From NCBI GenBank assembly GCA_030247885.1, contig JAPDRO010000014.1, positions 744,001 to 808,000 of the forward strand: DNA of 64,000 nt, written 5' to 3'. The notes beneath the pieces are model-generated. The model was not told the origin of the DNA, searched no databases, and was given only the letters and a program-made list of their open reading frames with translations. Position 1 is the first letter of the stretch. Each line of letters begins with the position of its first letter. This document shows positions 36,894-49,649 of this stretch, piece after piece. The translations under genes and the position numbers were made by a program. The stretch comes from Taxawa tesnikishii (nom. ined.) (taxonomy: Eukaryota; Ascomycota; Dothideomycetes; Dothideales).

Positions 36894-38742
36894 ACGTAAA
36901 CCGCAGGGAAGCGAGATAGGTAGGGAAGCGAGACACCGAAACTCGTCTTCTTAACTTCTAAACCTACTACTACTAACAATGAGTACTTCTATACTAGATA
37001 AGCAAGTTTATACCGAAGCTAATATTTAAAAGTGTATTTCTACCTATAAAAACAAAGACTATAAATTAGTTTAAAACGTTACTTATATATTTAATATCCT
37101 TCTTACTACTATATACTATCGTATAATTAGACGAAATTTACGCGCTATAGCATATAAATCAAATTAAATCCTTTCGAACGTAAAAGAGAAGACGTTAGTT
37201 AAATAAATTATATATCTTATATATACTAACTTTCCTACTTTACTTACGTTAATTATATAAATAGTTAAGGAAATTTAACGCGTATATATATAGTTATTAA
37301 AGAAACTACTACTATCTCCTCGGCTAATTAGTAAGAAGTAGCTTAATTACTTTAAGACTTACTATCTTAAAATCGTAAGTATTTAAACTCGTTAAATTAA
37401 GAGCGTAGACTTTAATATAATAAGTTATAATATTATAAAGAAGTAGTTTAATATAGTAATAGAGCTTTTTATAGAATATAACTATCCTCTAAAGCGCGTA
37501 TATAATATAAACGAGTCTAACTTTACTATCGAAGTAAGCTAAATATTAAGAGCTCTAATTAATATACGTAAGATATTTAGCTAAAAAGTAGTTATAAGCT
37601 ATTAAAAGTAGATAATTATAATTAAGTATATAAGTACTACTAAGGCTACTATACTTCCCTTAATTATCTTTAAGGTAAAATATATTAACATAGCGTAGGT
37701 ACTTAAATATACGCCTTTAAACTAAAGGTTCTTAACTAGTAGTAATAGTTAAACGTTTAATAGTTATAGTTTTTAATAGCTAACTACTATTTTCGAGCTC
37801 TTAACGTAATTTAACAACTTTATAATACGAAGAATATTAATTATAAATAGCTATAGTAGCTATATAATAGCGAAAGTAATAGCCTTTTATATAGAGAATA
37901 TAATCGACTTACTTATCTTATTACCTTACTATTTATATATATTTTAACTACTTAATATTAGCGTATTTATACTACTTAAGTACGCGCTAACTTTAGAGAC
38001 TAACGCTACTTTATAAGTCGACTTTAACTATATATTACGCGTAAAGTAGACGGAAATATATATAAATATATAAGAGTTAAGGCTATTATAACGAGGAATA
38101 TCCTAAGTAAATAGAAAGCTATTAGTTTAGTACTACTAAGCCTTATAATAGTACTTAATAAGTTACTTATAAAATCGACTATAGTAAATTTATAACCTTA
38201 TATACTTTTATAATAACGCGATTTAAACCTTTTACTACTCGATAGTTCTCCTTTAAATAGTACTAAGTTACGCAAAGTAAACGTACTATTTAACTTTATA
38301 ATTAAGGTAATTTAAGAGGCTCTATTCCTAGTAAAGTAATATATAAAGTAAATAACTCGCGCTTTTAAAGTAACGTATAGTAAGAACGTTACTTTACGTA
38401 AGTAGTTATAAGAATAGGAAAAGCTTCTTAATATACGAAAAGTTTAAAAGAAGAGAAAGCGAGTTATATTAAAAGGTAAGTTCGTATTTAGTACGTAAGA
38501 AGTACTCGAGATAATTAAGGTAACTAAAGTAAAGTTATTTACTAAAAAGCTACGCGGACGCCTACGTAAGTATATAATTAAAGAAGCGCTAAAGGATAAG
38601 GAAAATAAAGTACCTAAAAATATATATAGTAACTTAGATTTTAATTATATTATTATTATAGTACGTAAGTAACTATTAAATATAGAAATCGGCGTTATCT
38701 TATCTTACTTCCTTACTTATCTTACTTCCCTATAGTTTACGT
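36894..38742 (+). mobile_element. pogo/Fot1-type DNA transposon, family C, across the island edge
   Basis: A 1,849-bp element with flanking TA (36,892-36,893 and 38,743-38,744). The left end reads ACGTAAACCGC followed by AGGGAAGCGAGA twice, 17 bp apart. The right end is the same sequence after RIP-type changes. The plus-strand transposase starts near ATG 36,979 (MSTSILDKQVYTE, matching the family D start MSTSTPSGQAYTE). It is already full of TAA/TAG within 50 bp. The first catalytic region reads NINESNF (about 37,505), with Asn where Asp is expected. The first 90 bp keep normal composition while the rest is AT-rich, so the boundary of the RIP-mutated block falls inside this element. Confidence 0.9.
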
Positions 38743-39640
38743 TATATAATCCTTTAGCTTCTAAATATATTACGTATATAGTTACTTACTTATAGTTACT
38801 AACTATAATTTAGAAGGTTTATAACGAATTATAAGATCTACTATATATACTTTATACTTCTCCGAAGCTTTCCTTAAGTAATATAAATGTTTAGCTAAAT
38901 ATCTCTATTTAATAAGATACTTTAGTTAACTACTTTACGTAAGTTAATACTAATAAAAGTATATAGGGTCGCTCTTTAGTACTTACTCTTCGCCGAGAAA
39001 CGACTTATTTAACGTATTATATATCTTTATAACTTTCCTATAAGTCTTAAGAAAAGGAGTTACTATATACGTTCTAAAATACGAGTACTTTTAAGACGTT
39101 TATAAGTAAAAGAGCTCCGAAGATAAGGTCTTAAATAATATATAAATATAATTTACGTATTTATAGTTTCTCTCCTTTATTATAGTATAAGGCTATATCT
39201 TAACTTACTTTCTATAAGTAAGGATAATATTACAACTATTTAGGAAACGAAAAATAGAAAGTAAGTTAAAAAAGAGTTTCTTTTTACTAAGGTTTAATAC
39301 TAAACTATTTAGTCTTAAATCCCTTAATATAACTATAACTTCTAAATAGATTATAAATAAATAGTAGCTTACTAATTAAGAAAAGAGTTTTTTAGCCTTC
39401 TTCTTATTTTCTACTTCTTAAATTAGTTATAATACTATTTCTAGTTATAGTAACTAAGCTAAAGTATAGTCTTATACTAAGCTAAAAAAGAAAGGAAATA
39501 ATAATATCTCTTTTATAAGTATAATTAAACTTAAATAATATAAAGTCGAAGTACTTAGTTAAACTAGACTTAGTAAACTTTATAATTAAATAAGCGTATA
39601 TAATTTACTCTCTTAATATTACTTATTTATATATAATATA
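38743..39640. other. AT-rich RIP-mutated sequence between two pogo elements
   Basis: Nothing nameable. Composition is that of the AT-rich blocks. It is probably the flanking repeat into which the two pogo elements inserted. Confidence 0.45.
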
Positions 39641-41473
39641 ATATATTTTATAAGTAAGTCGACTACTTAAGTAAGTTAACTACTTTATAAAACTAAAATA
39701 CCTACGTAGTAACATTATATAATACCTTAATAATGTAATGTATAATATACTTATATTAAAGGAAATATATACCTTACTATCTCTAATATTATATTTAAGT
39801 AAATTTAAAGCGAGAGACGCGCTATAGTAATATATATTATACTCTAATTAACGCTATAAAACTAACGTATTAAATAGTACTCTTAACGTAACTATAAGCC
39901 GAAATTAAAGCGCCTTATAAAACTAAAAGAGGAAGTAATAATATAGCGTATATTAGAAATAGCGTATTACTCTTAAAGGAAAAGATACAAAATATAGCGA
40001 ATAAACTACTAAGAAAGCGTAATAGAAAGCTTATTAATAAGAACTAAGTTAATAACTTTATTAAGCGTACGCTTAAGTTACGAACGTAATAAAGTCGTCT
40101 ATATAATTACTAGCGAGCTACTTATAAGAATCTAGTAGTTATTTAGCCTTAGTTTATACTTATTTAGTTAATAAAGGCGAAGTATAATATCTTAAATAAA
40201 GATACTTATAACTTTAATAAATCTAACTTTCTAATAAGTAAGATATCGTCTTAGTTATTATAGACTTAGAGAAACCTAGTAAATAAAAGAAACTATAGCT
40301 TAGTAATCGCGAGTAAGTTACTTTAGTATAAGGCGTTAAGGCTATAAGGCGCATTATTTTACTCTTTATTATCTTTATAAGTAAGGTCCTTATCTTAACT
40401 TAATTTAACGATTTACTTTATAACTAAATTATTAAGGTCTCTTCTACTAGTTAAACTAATAATAAGCTCGCGCTTATATAGTTTAAGTACTTTAATATAT
40501 ATATAAAGGCTTATACTATTAGAATATATAAGCTACTTATTATTAATAGTTATAAGAGTTACTACTTAGTCGAATTTTAAAATTACTATAAGGAGAATAA
40601 TATTATAGCTTTTTATATACCTTTATACTTCTTATACTTATTATAGCTACTTAATATTATTTACTACTTACTACTAAAGTACTTATATAGTAATAAGATC
40701 TTAGCCTTAGTATATAGTTACGTTTACTATATTATAAAAGAAACCTTCCTAACTATCTTTAAAGTAGCTTTTAAGAAGGCGTTTATATAGGAGAATATCT
40801 ACGTAAAGTTTCGAGGTACTAGGCTAGTCTTATATAACTTAGAAGTTATATTATCGAAGCTAAATATAAGGCTATATACGCTAATGTTACTTATACTAAG
40901 TATAGTTAAATAGGAAGCGAAAATACTACGTAATACTAGCGAAATAAAGGCGTAGTTAACGCTAATTTAAAATCGTATATAAAAATATTAGGGGTCTCTA
41001 GTAAGCTCTTTAAATAAGTAAGTTAAGTAGCTAACTAAGAGCGCTTAGTAAATAGTATATAAGATAATATTAATACGCGAAGAAATAGCGCGTTTATAAG
41101 ACGTAATTAAAGTAACTATAAAGCGTAAGAGTTATAAAAGGTAATATATACGAATAGAAGAGACTTTAATAGTAAGTAAAGTAACTAATTTAGTTACTAT
41201 TAAGGAGGGTAATAGTAGTAATAACGGCGAGAAGGCTATAAAGAAAGTATACGTAAAGTAGCGTTATAATTATTATAATAAGACTAAGTATAACTTTTAT
41301 ACTTATAAAGTAGAAATAGAAGATATAAAAGATAGCGACGTTTCTAAATAATTATATATTATTCTATAGACTACTATAAAGTATTATAGTATTATATAAT
41401 GTTACTATATAGGCATTTTAGTTTTATAAAGTAGTCGACTTACTTAAGTAATTAACTTACTTATAAAATACGT
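39641..41473 (+). mobile_element. pogo/Fot1-type DNA transposon, family B copy 2
   Basis: A 1,833-bp element with flanking TA (39,639-39,640 and 41,474-41,475), collinear with the copy at 19,545-21,390 over its whole length. The differences are overwhelmingly C-to-T or G-to-A in this copy, so it is the more heavily RIP-mutated of the two. The left end now reads ATATATTTTAT where copy 1 reads ACGTATTTTAT. The plus-strand transposase relic is not functional. Confidence 0.9.
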
Positions 41474-41475
41474 TA

Positions 41476-44400
41476 TAAAATACTACTATATTTATTTAGC
41501 TATACGCCTTAATATCTTTAAAGTCCTTACGCTTTTTATTACTAAAAACTATAGTACTTTCTAGTCCTATTCTTTTACTCTTTTTACTTTAATTACTAGT
41601 AATTCGCGCGATAGTAACTACTATTATTAACTATATTCGTATAATTAAAGGAAGTTATTTCTATATATTTAAGTTACTATAAGCTTAATATAAGGCCTAC
41701 TTATAAAGTTTACTTACTTTAAGGAAGAACTATAATAGTAAAAGCTTTAGAACTTTTTAAGAATAAGATTAAGTATAATCTAAGTACTTAGGCGCTCGTA
41801 AATATATAAGATATTACTTAATATATAAATATAAACGTAACTATAAATCTAAAACCTCTACTTATAACCTTTATATATTAAAAGTTAAATATAAACGCTT
41901 CGGACTTGATATTATTTTAACTATATTAAATAAGATTAAGGTCTTAAAAGAGTAGTTAGTTAAATAATACTTAGAAGTAATAAAGTAAATATAAAAGTTT
42001 AAAGTAAGTAAGGATATAATAATTTACTTAAGTTTTAAAAGTAATATAGACGATATTATTAAGTAGTCGCTAAATAGTATTATTAGTTATTTTAGCTATA
42101 AGTTTACTCTTATTATTATCGAAGTATTATATAGTTAATAACGTAAAGATATATTAAAGTTAACTTACCCTTATATTATAAGTTCGCTTTATAATATATA
42201 ATAAGTAATTAAATTAAATCTTACGTATAAGGCGCTAGGAAAGAAGAAGAAGAAAAAGAAGAAGAAAAAAAGAAGAAAAAGAAGAAAAAGAAAAAGAAAA
42301 AGAAGAAAAAGAAGAAAAAAAGAAGAAAAAAAGAAAAAGAAAAAGAAGAAAAAACGAGGAAAAAGAAGAAGAAAAGAAAAAGAAAGAAAAGAAAAAGAAA
42401 GAAAAGGAAAATTAGTAAAGAAGTTATACTAAGTCTTTACTACTCTTACTTATAAGAAATAAGAGATAATATAGTTAGCAATATTAAAGTAAAGATACTT
42501 AATAACTTATTTTAAGACGAAATTAATAATATAAAGGATAAAATAATATACTTACTTCTTTAAAGTATTTTATTAAACGACTTTATTAAGTTAAATAACT
42601 CCTTTACTTTAAATACTATTATCTTATTATAAGACTTAACTAGTATACTTAATAAAGTATAAAGAACGTAGGAATAATTATATAGTTAAAAGTAATATAA
42701 AAAGTAAAAGAGGCGTACTATAAAGATTAAGTAAGCGTAATAACTATATATACTAAAAGAAGAGTTAAGCGAAAGTTAAGAGATAAAGTTTAAAAAGGAA
42801 GAAATATAAGTTAAGAAGAAGTAAGATAATACTTTATATAAGTTATTAACTTTATAAAAAGATACGGCGCAAATACCTCGCTATTATAATAGTATACGCT
42901 TAGCTTAGCGTAAGTAGTTTATATTAAAGCGTAAGTAGTCTATATTATTACTATTAATTAACTAAGATCGATAAATAGAACTTAAAGTTAATTATATTCT
43001 TTATACTTTACTAAATAATTAATAATATAACTCTCTTATTAAACGTTTAAAGAAGTAGCTAAAAGACGTTTATAAAAGGGTAAGGTAAGATATATAATAT
43101 TTATAGTATAAGAACGCTAACGTCGAGAAAGTATAAAAAGTAATAATAAAAAGCCCTTAGTAAGTAGTATAAGTACGCTACTAGTAATATATAAACGTAT
43201 ACTTATTATTATTTATTACTCTCTAGTACGAGTAGTAAGGGAAGGATTATAAATAGTAAGCTTTATAAGGTAAATATAGTCTAGTTATAAAATAGTTTAA
43301 CTTTAAAGAACTAATAAGCCTAAGAGTTAATAAAGATAAAAGTTACGCTAGTAACTAAGAAGAGTTAAAATAGTTTTCGAAGAGAGTTATTATACTGATA
43401 CGTAATAAGTTAGTTTATAACTCGACTATAAACTATATTTATATAACTTTATTATATAGCGTCGATAGTACTCCTTAACTCGCTACTTTATAGTCTCTTT
43501 TTACTTTATTTATTTTATAGAGTAGTTATATAATATACGCTCGTTAATATATTAAGTATTTCTTAGCGTTTTTTAATTTAACTATATTATCTTCCCCTTA
43601 TCTTAAAATATAGTAAATAGCTTTAATAGTCTTACGTACTTAATATAAGGTATTTATTATACTAGTATTTTCTTACTATATTATACTTATAGTTTAACTA
43701 TTTATAATTAAAAGACTACGACTTATTTGTAAGTATTTCTAGTAGCTTTATAAGATAGTAGTAGTTATTAACTTAAGTAAGTATACTTCTTAAATTAAAA
43801 GTATTATTTACTTTTATATTCCTTAGTTATTTCGTACTTATAAGTATTATTCTTACGTTTAAGTAATACGCGTTTTTATAAGATTAGAAATACTTATATA
43901 ACCGCCCTATTATATTAGTTATTAATTTAAGAATATAGTTAATCTTACGAAGATTATAGCTATAATATAAGCGAAGTAATTACCTTCTTTAATAGCGTTA
44001 AAACCGTAGCCTTTTATATACTTCCTTAAGTCGTCTAACTAGAGTATATATACTCTTTATAACTTACTAAAGGAAGTCCTAATAGTACTATTTACTCCTA
44101 TTATATTACTACTTATCGGTTTGATATTACTATTACTAAAAGCTATAGACCCCTTCGAGATCCTTAGCTAAATACTTAGTTAGTATTATACGCGTATTTA
44201 GTATATTCCCTATATTTTAATAATCGGCCTAATTAATACGTATCTTACTTAGCTTCGCTAAGCTAGCGCTATCCTTACTATTAACTACGAGTTTATTATA
44301 GAAATTAAGGACGTTAATTTAAAAGATAATTTAGCTAATTAAGTAAGCTTTACTACTATAGTCTTAAATGCGATAAATAGTATACGCGCTAATATAGACG

Positions 44401-47090
44401 AGGTACCTTTCTCTTATATTTATTATAGTACTAAAGTAGCGCTTATATTTTCTACTTATAAGAATATCCTTTAAAGTTAAACGTATATATTTGCTAACTT
44501 ATAAGAAGCGACGAGACTTCTTTTAAATTAATACTAAAATAGTAAGAGGAAGGAAATAAAAGATATTATATACGGAAATCTAATAGTATATTAACTCTTA
44601 ATTATTCGATAATAGAAAGTTATATATTCGCGCTACTTTAGACCTTTTAATATAAGAAGAGGTATTATTATATATATTGCTCGTATATAGAGTACGCGTA
44701 ATAAGGCTAATACGCAAAGATTTAATACTTTAGAAACAAAACTCGAACTAGAACTACTTAGATCTACGGGTAGTAAAGTACTTTTTATATAATATTTTCT
44801 AGGGTAATATTTATAGCTATAGGAAGCTAATTAGTCTAAAATTACTCCATAGAGAGGGCGCCTTTTTGTCCGAATAGTTATGTTTTTATTACTACTTTTC
44901 CTCGTTATAATCGCCGAATATTTAATATTCGTATAGCCTTACTTTATCTTCCTAGGATTTAGCTACGTTAGGTACATTAGCTTTTAGCTTACTTTTACGT
45001 TACTTTACCTCTTCGTAACTATTCGAGGGTACTTAACCCTCGAGTCTACTACTAATAACATTTCTATAAGCCTCGAACTACTTGCCTACCTTAGCCTACG
45101 TATCTCTAAGGAGTAAATATTAATTTGCTATATCTTCGAAGAAAGCGATTAAATAAGGAAACCCCTTAGTATAACTACTTCGTAATTTTAACGCGGAGAT
45201 CTTAAGCTAATATCTAGTTAGTTCGACTAGATTAACTTTAAGCGTAACGTTATCGCCTTCTTAAGGTTAACTTATATAATAGAAGAGCTTACGTCTTAGC
45301 GTATTTAGATTATTTACTAAAACGTTATAATACTTTAAATTTAGTTTTATAGTTACTATTATATAGAAGTAGTAAAGTCGACGCCGACGAAAGAGCGATT
45401 AACTCTAAGTATTATTTAATAGTCTTAGTCGTTTAATAGTTCTAATATAAACTACCTATACTCTATTATAATATAAACTACTTACGCTAAACTAAGCGTA
45501 TACTACTACGACGATAAAGCGCCTACGCCGTATTTCCTCGCGAAGCTAATAGTCTATATAGCGTATTATCTTACTTTTCTTTAGCCTAAGTTTCCTACTT
45601 TGTAAAGTTTCTCTTTTAACTTTTACTTAACTTTATTTTTAGTTTACGTAGGCGCTTCGTTTACTTAATCTTCGTAGCGCGCCTTTTATCTTATAGTATT
45701 ACTTTTAGTTACTTAGTTTTCGCTTTATTAAGTATACTAGTAAGCTCTTAGTATAAGATTATAACGTTTAAAGTAAGGGAATCGTCTAACTAGACGAAGT
45801 CGTTTAATAGTAAGTCTCGAAAGTAAGCGTATTATTTTACTCTTTATATTACTATCCTCGTTTTAAGGTAAGTTATTAAGTATCTCTACCTTAATATTAC
45901 CGACTACGCCGTCTCTCGTCTCTTATAAGTAAGGGCGATAAAGGCTTTATATAACTTCTTTACTAATACTTTCCTTCTTCTTATTTTCTCTCGGCGCCTT
46001 ATACTTAAAGTAAAGTCTAACTACGCGTCTAACTTTATAAAGCGACCTATAGTTTAAGGGTAAGCCGCGCTAATTACTAGCAATCGAGGCGGAGAGAGTA
46101 AAAGAGTAAGAGGAGGAAATATCGCGGTTTTTAGTAATAAGAGGCGTAAGGGCTTTAGGGACGTAGAGGCGTATTACTAAATAAATATAATAGTACTTTA
46201 TATACTATATACGGACGCGCGATACTAAACGTAAGAACTATATAGAGCTACTTAATAAGGTTATTATAACTATTATCGTAGAATTGCGACTATAGGATTT
46301 ACTAAGCTAGTCTATTTAAGTACTTTTACCTAGGAGTAGTATTATAATTAATCTAAGAAATAGGAAATAAGAAGGGATACTAGAAAACTCCTTCTCTTAG
46401 TTTAGCGTTAAATTACTCCGTCCTAGATCCCTTTACATAATTACGGCGTCCTAATTAATTATAAATAGGTAGTAGTCGTAATACTCCTTTACTTATTTAC
46501 CCTCGTATATAGACCGTTTCTAAAATCCTATATTTTAGTAGTCTTAGCGGGTATATCTTTAGCTAAGTAAATAGTATTATTATAATATAAGAAACTTTAT
46601 TTAGGCTTTAGTTTCCCGTCTATTATCTTGTAAGCGTAGTTATAAAATATCTTATAATAAGGATCTTTGTAATAAGAGTAACTATAAGCTACTATATATT
46701 TTATAGACTTACTTAACCCTACGGGTTTATACGTAGTAATAGAACCTAGACTTTCGAATCCTTTATTTACTATTACTACCTTATATAACTTCTTATTTAT
46801 AATACGTAAAGTAAGTATAAAGGAAGATATTAAGGCCTATTATTTAACTACTTTATATTCGACGCTTAAAGAAGTACTACTTATTATATATATAATCCTA
46901 AAGTATTTATTACTAAATATTTCTATAAAGTAGATTTAATATAACTACCTTAAAGTTAAAGGGCTTTAATAATTAGAGATAGGAATTTTGTTATATATTC
47001 GATTCGTTATTATAATTACGTAATATATATCCTCGCATTTAGATACTAGTACGATAATTAGACTCGAGCTAGCTATAAATAGAGGAGAGA
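41476..47090. other. AT-rich RIP-mutated sequence, unrecognised coding relics
   Basis: About 5.6 kb without a named gene. Plus-strand reading around 42,420-43,750 shows a long stretch interrupted mainly by TAA/TAG, with Lys/Glu/Gln-rich text suggesting a coiled coil. This looks like former coding sequence of an unknown family. Around 43,900-46,300 more CpG-containing sequence remains, with no domain recognised. No terminal repeats were found, so it cannot be assigned to an element. Confidence 0.45.
42238..42413. repeat. Purine tract of GAA/GAAA repeats
   Basis: About 175 bp of almost pure A and G on the plus strand (GAAGAAGAAAAAG-type words, with a single C at 42,355). On the plus strand it would read Lys/Glu/Arg-rich in any frame, so it may be a former low-complexity coding segment of the relic around it. 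Because it lacks CA and TG, RIP could hardly alter it. Confidence 0.9.
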
Positions 47091-47092
47091 TA

Positions 47093-48940
47093 ACGTAATT
47101 AACGAGGTAGTTAGTTAAGTAAGGTAGTTAGTTACTAAATCCTTACCCCTTAAGCTTTATTAATTATCTACGTATTATAATAATAATATAATTAGAATCT
47201 AAGTCGCTAGATAAGTTCTTAAGTAGTTCGTTATCTTTATTCTCGAGTACTTTCTTAATAGGATACTTATATAACTATTTACGAGCCTTTTTCTTCGCTA
47301 TTTTTACTTTTACTACCCTTACTATTTTAAGTACTTTCTAAGTACTAAATAGAAACTTCCTTTTAATACGACTTACTTACCCTTTATTTAAGCCTTTTAT
47401 ATATTAAGAAGCTTCTCCTACTTTATTAACTATTTACGTATTATAACGTTCTTACTTTACGTTAGTTTAAAAGCGTAAGTTATTTACTTTATATATTATT
47501 TTACTAGAGATAAAAGATCCTAGGCGGCCCTAATTATAGAATTAAGTAGCGTATTCGCTTCTCGTAATTTAGTACTATCGGGCGGAGAGCTATTAAGTAG
47601 CGATAGGTCTAGATTAGGTTGTTATGGCGGCGTATACGGTAGTAAAGCGCCTAGAGTCGTCCTCGTAGGTAGCTTATTAAGCATAGATATTAGGCTTAGC
47701 GGCACCAAACTAGCACCGCGCTATCTACCGAGGATATTGTTAGCCGTAATTGCCTTTGCCCTCGCACGGATATACATCTCAACCTATTCAACGCGTGAGA
47801 TGCGGCCTAAGTCGAGTCGAAGAGCGGCGTCGGTTTCGGAAGCTAGCGCGCGCTTAAGCGGCGCAAACACGCCAACATTAAGCGGTTAAAGTATATGCGA
47901 ACAATGAGGTGGTAGTATCATCAAGTCGATCGCATTCTGCATACAGAACGCAATTACCTTGCCAGTAATATGGCTACTGTGGCCGTCTATGATTAGTAGT
48001 CTCCGGCTTGTAGGGTCCTTTAGTCGTGTCAGCGGCTCGAACACGGTAGTTAGCCACTCGTAACCGTGGCTATCGGACGTCTAGCCGCTATTGCTAGTTA
48101 AGAACCTCCAGTCCTTGGGTGTTTGGGCAGGTATCCACGCAGTGTTCGTGTGTTTGGCTTTAAAAATCAACAACGGTAGAATAGCTACGCCGGAAGCGCT
48201 CACGCATTCGATTGCAGTTATCCACTCTTGTCTACTTCCAATTACCTTCCAACTACTGTCCTCACGTATGTTGACCAATGCCCTTAATGACTGACTCGCT
48301 CCGACAGCGAAACCGGACTCGTCCATGTTGTAAACGTGTTCTGGAGCGTATTGGTTCTATATCCACATCTCCGTCACCGCGTCAAACTACCTCTTTACGT
48401 TCTCGTAGCTCGTCGCCTTGAACCGCTCAGTGTCAATCTGACGTGTCTAGATGCCGGCAATCTCGGGATGACGAGTTTTGAAGCGATCTAACCAATGCTG
48501 GCCAACTAGTCGAAGGGTTGGTGCGGAAGCCTTGGAAAGTTGGACGCGTTCGCGTCGTATCTCCTTAGCCATTTGCATAGCCAACGCAGGCGACGCAGGA
48601 AACCCGGTACGCGTAAGACGTGTAATCCATCGTGCCAATGTCTTCTCTTCCGCGTTTGAAAGGAGCTGCTCTTCTTGGTGCGCTGCAGCGCGTGATGTTC
48701 GTCCAGACATGCGGCTCTGTAGTGTTGCGTTCGGAACGTGAAACGCGAGGGCAGCCTTGCGAATCGACGGGTACTCCTTATTTTTGACAGCAGATATTGC
48801 CTTCTGGATGTCCTCTTCCGTATAGGCTTGTCCACTAGGTGTGGAAGTACTCATGGTGGGTGGTAGTAACGGTGAAAGATAGAAAGGTCGCGCTTTGGTG
48901 ACCAACTACCCCGCCTGACCAACTACCCCGTCAATTACGT
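47093..48940 (-). mobile_element. pogo/Fot1-type DNA transposon, family D, across the island edge
   Basis: A 1,848-bp element with flanking TA (47,091-47,092 and 48,941-48,942). Read inward from the right end, the terminus is ACGTAATTGA followed by CGGGGTAGTTGGTCA twice, 17 bp apart. The left end shows the same with G-to-A changes. The right part (about 47,650-48,940) has normal base composition, while the left 550 bp is AT-rich like the neighbouring block. The element therefore carries a gradient of RIP damage from left (heavy) to right (light). Confidence 0.92.
47230..48854 (-). pseudogene. Transposase of the family D pogo element
   Basis: Minus-strand transposase starting at ATG 48,854 (MSTSTPSGQAYTEEDIQ). 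Residues 1-135 are intact: an HTH-psq region (IRKAALAFHVPNATLQSRMSG) followed by a CENP-B-type DNA-binding region (LARWITRLTRTGFP to WLDRFKTRHPEIAG). From 48,449 onward TAG/TAA codons appear, at least seven by 47,700, each where Gln or Trp is expected. The DDE catalytic core is readable: MDESGF (first Asp, about 48,320), IDGHSSH (second Asp, about 47,980) and PLNVGVF (about 47,880), where the third catalytic residue is Asn instead of Asp. Past 47,650 the reading dissolves into RIP-mutated text, and the 3' limit is approximate. Pogo transposases cut and paste at TA sites; this one must be inactive. Confidence 0.88.
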
Positions 48941-48942
48941 TA

Positions 48943-49649
48943 TGGATAAATACCCCTGTGTCTGTCATAATGAGCCTACTGTATGGGAAGTCGTTAAAAA
49001 ACATATCTGCGACGTGTGGTGCCTCTTAGCCGAAAGACTGAGCTTGTAGATACCGTGGCACTGGAAACAGAGAACTTATTTGCGTGCATAGCAATTGATC
49101 AGAATCGAGTCTCCTCCCTCGAAGTTACCTGTATCTCAGCGCTGCCAATCGGTAACCCAGGGTCATGACCGTAAGGAAGTTTCCCCCAGCGTGAACGCCG
49201 ACCCTCGGTCTCACGAGTATTGGATGTCTACAGACACACAGATCGCTACGATCACAGTGCAGAAAACCATGAGAGCAGCGAACAACTTATGGTATAGCCC
49301 TTCCACTATCTCGATGCCCCATCCAAACGGCTGACGTTCGGAGCTGAACAACAAACTCCTTCCAGGCTTCCGAGGAACTCGGGGAACCAGGACTGGTCTG
49401 CGTGTTCTTCAAATAGAGTAGTGAAGTAATGCGTAAAAGTCTCGCTTTCCATGGGCGGTTCTCCATCCATCGGAGCTGGATCGTGATGGTACCCCTTTGA
49501 TTTTACGTGAAGTATGTTTACCGAACGTGTATGGCCGTTATACGCGAAAAGACCTCGCTACGGCCCAAGAAGCACGTCGGGGCGACTGATTCTCCTCTGA
49601 TACCATTCGACATCGGAACAGTTGGACAGCATCTCTTGTTGCGGAGCAA
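48943..49649. other. Spacer downstream of the membrane protein gene
   Basis: Normal-composition sequence between the pogo element and the stop codon of the membrane protein gene. The open frame at 49,095-49,334 (plus) has no recognised content. It presumably includes the 3' end of the membrane protein transcript. Nothing else was seen. Confidence 0.4.
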
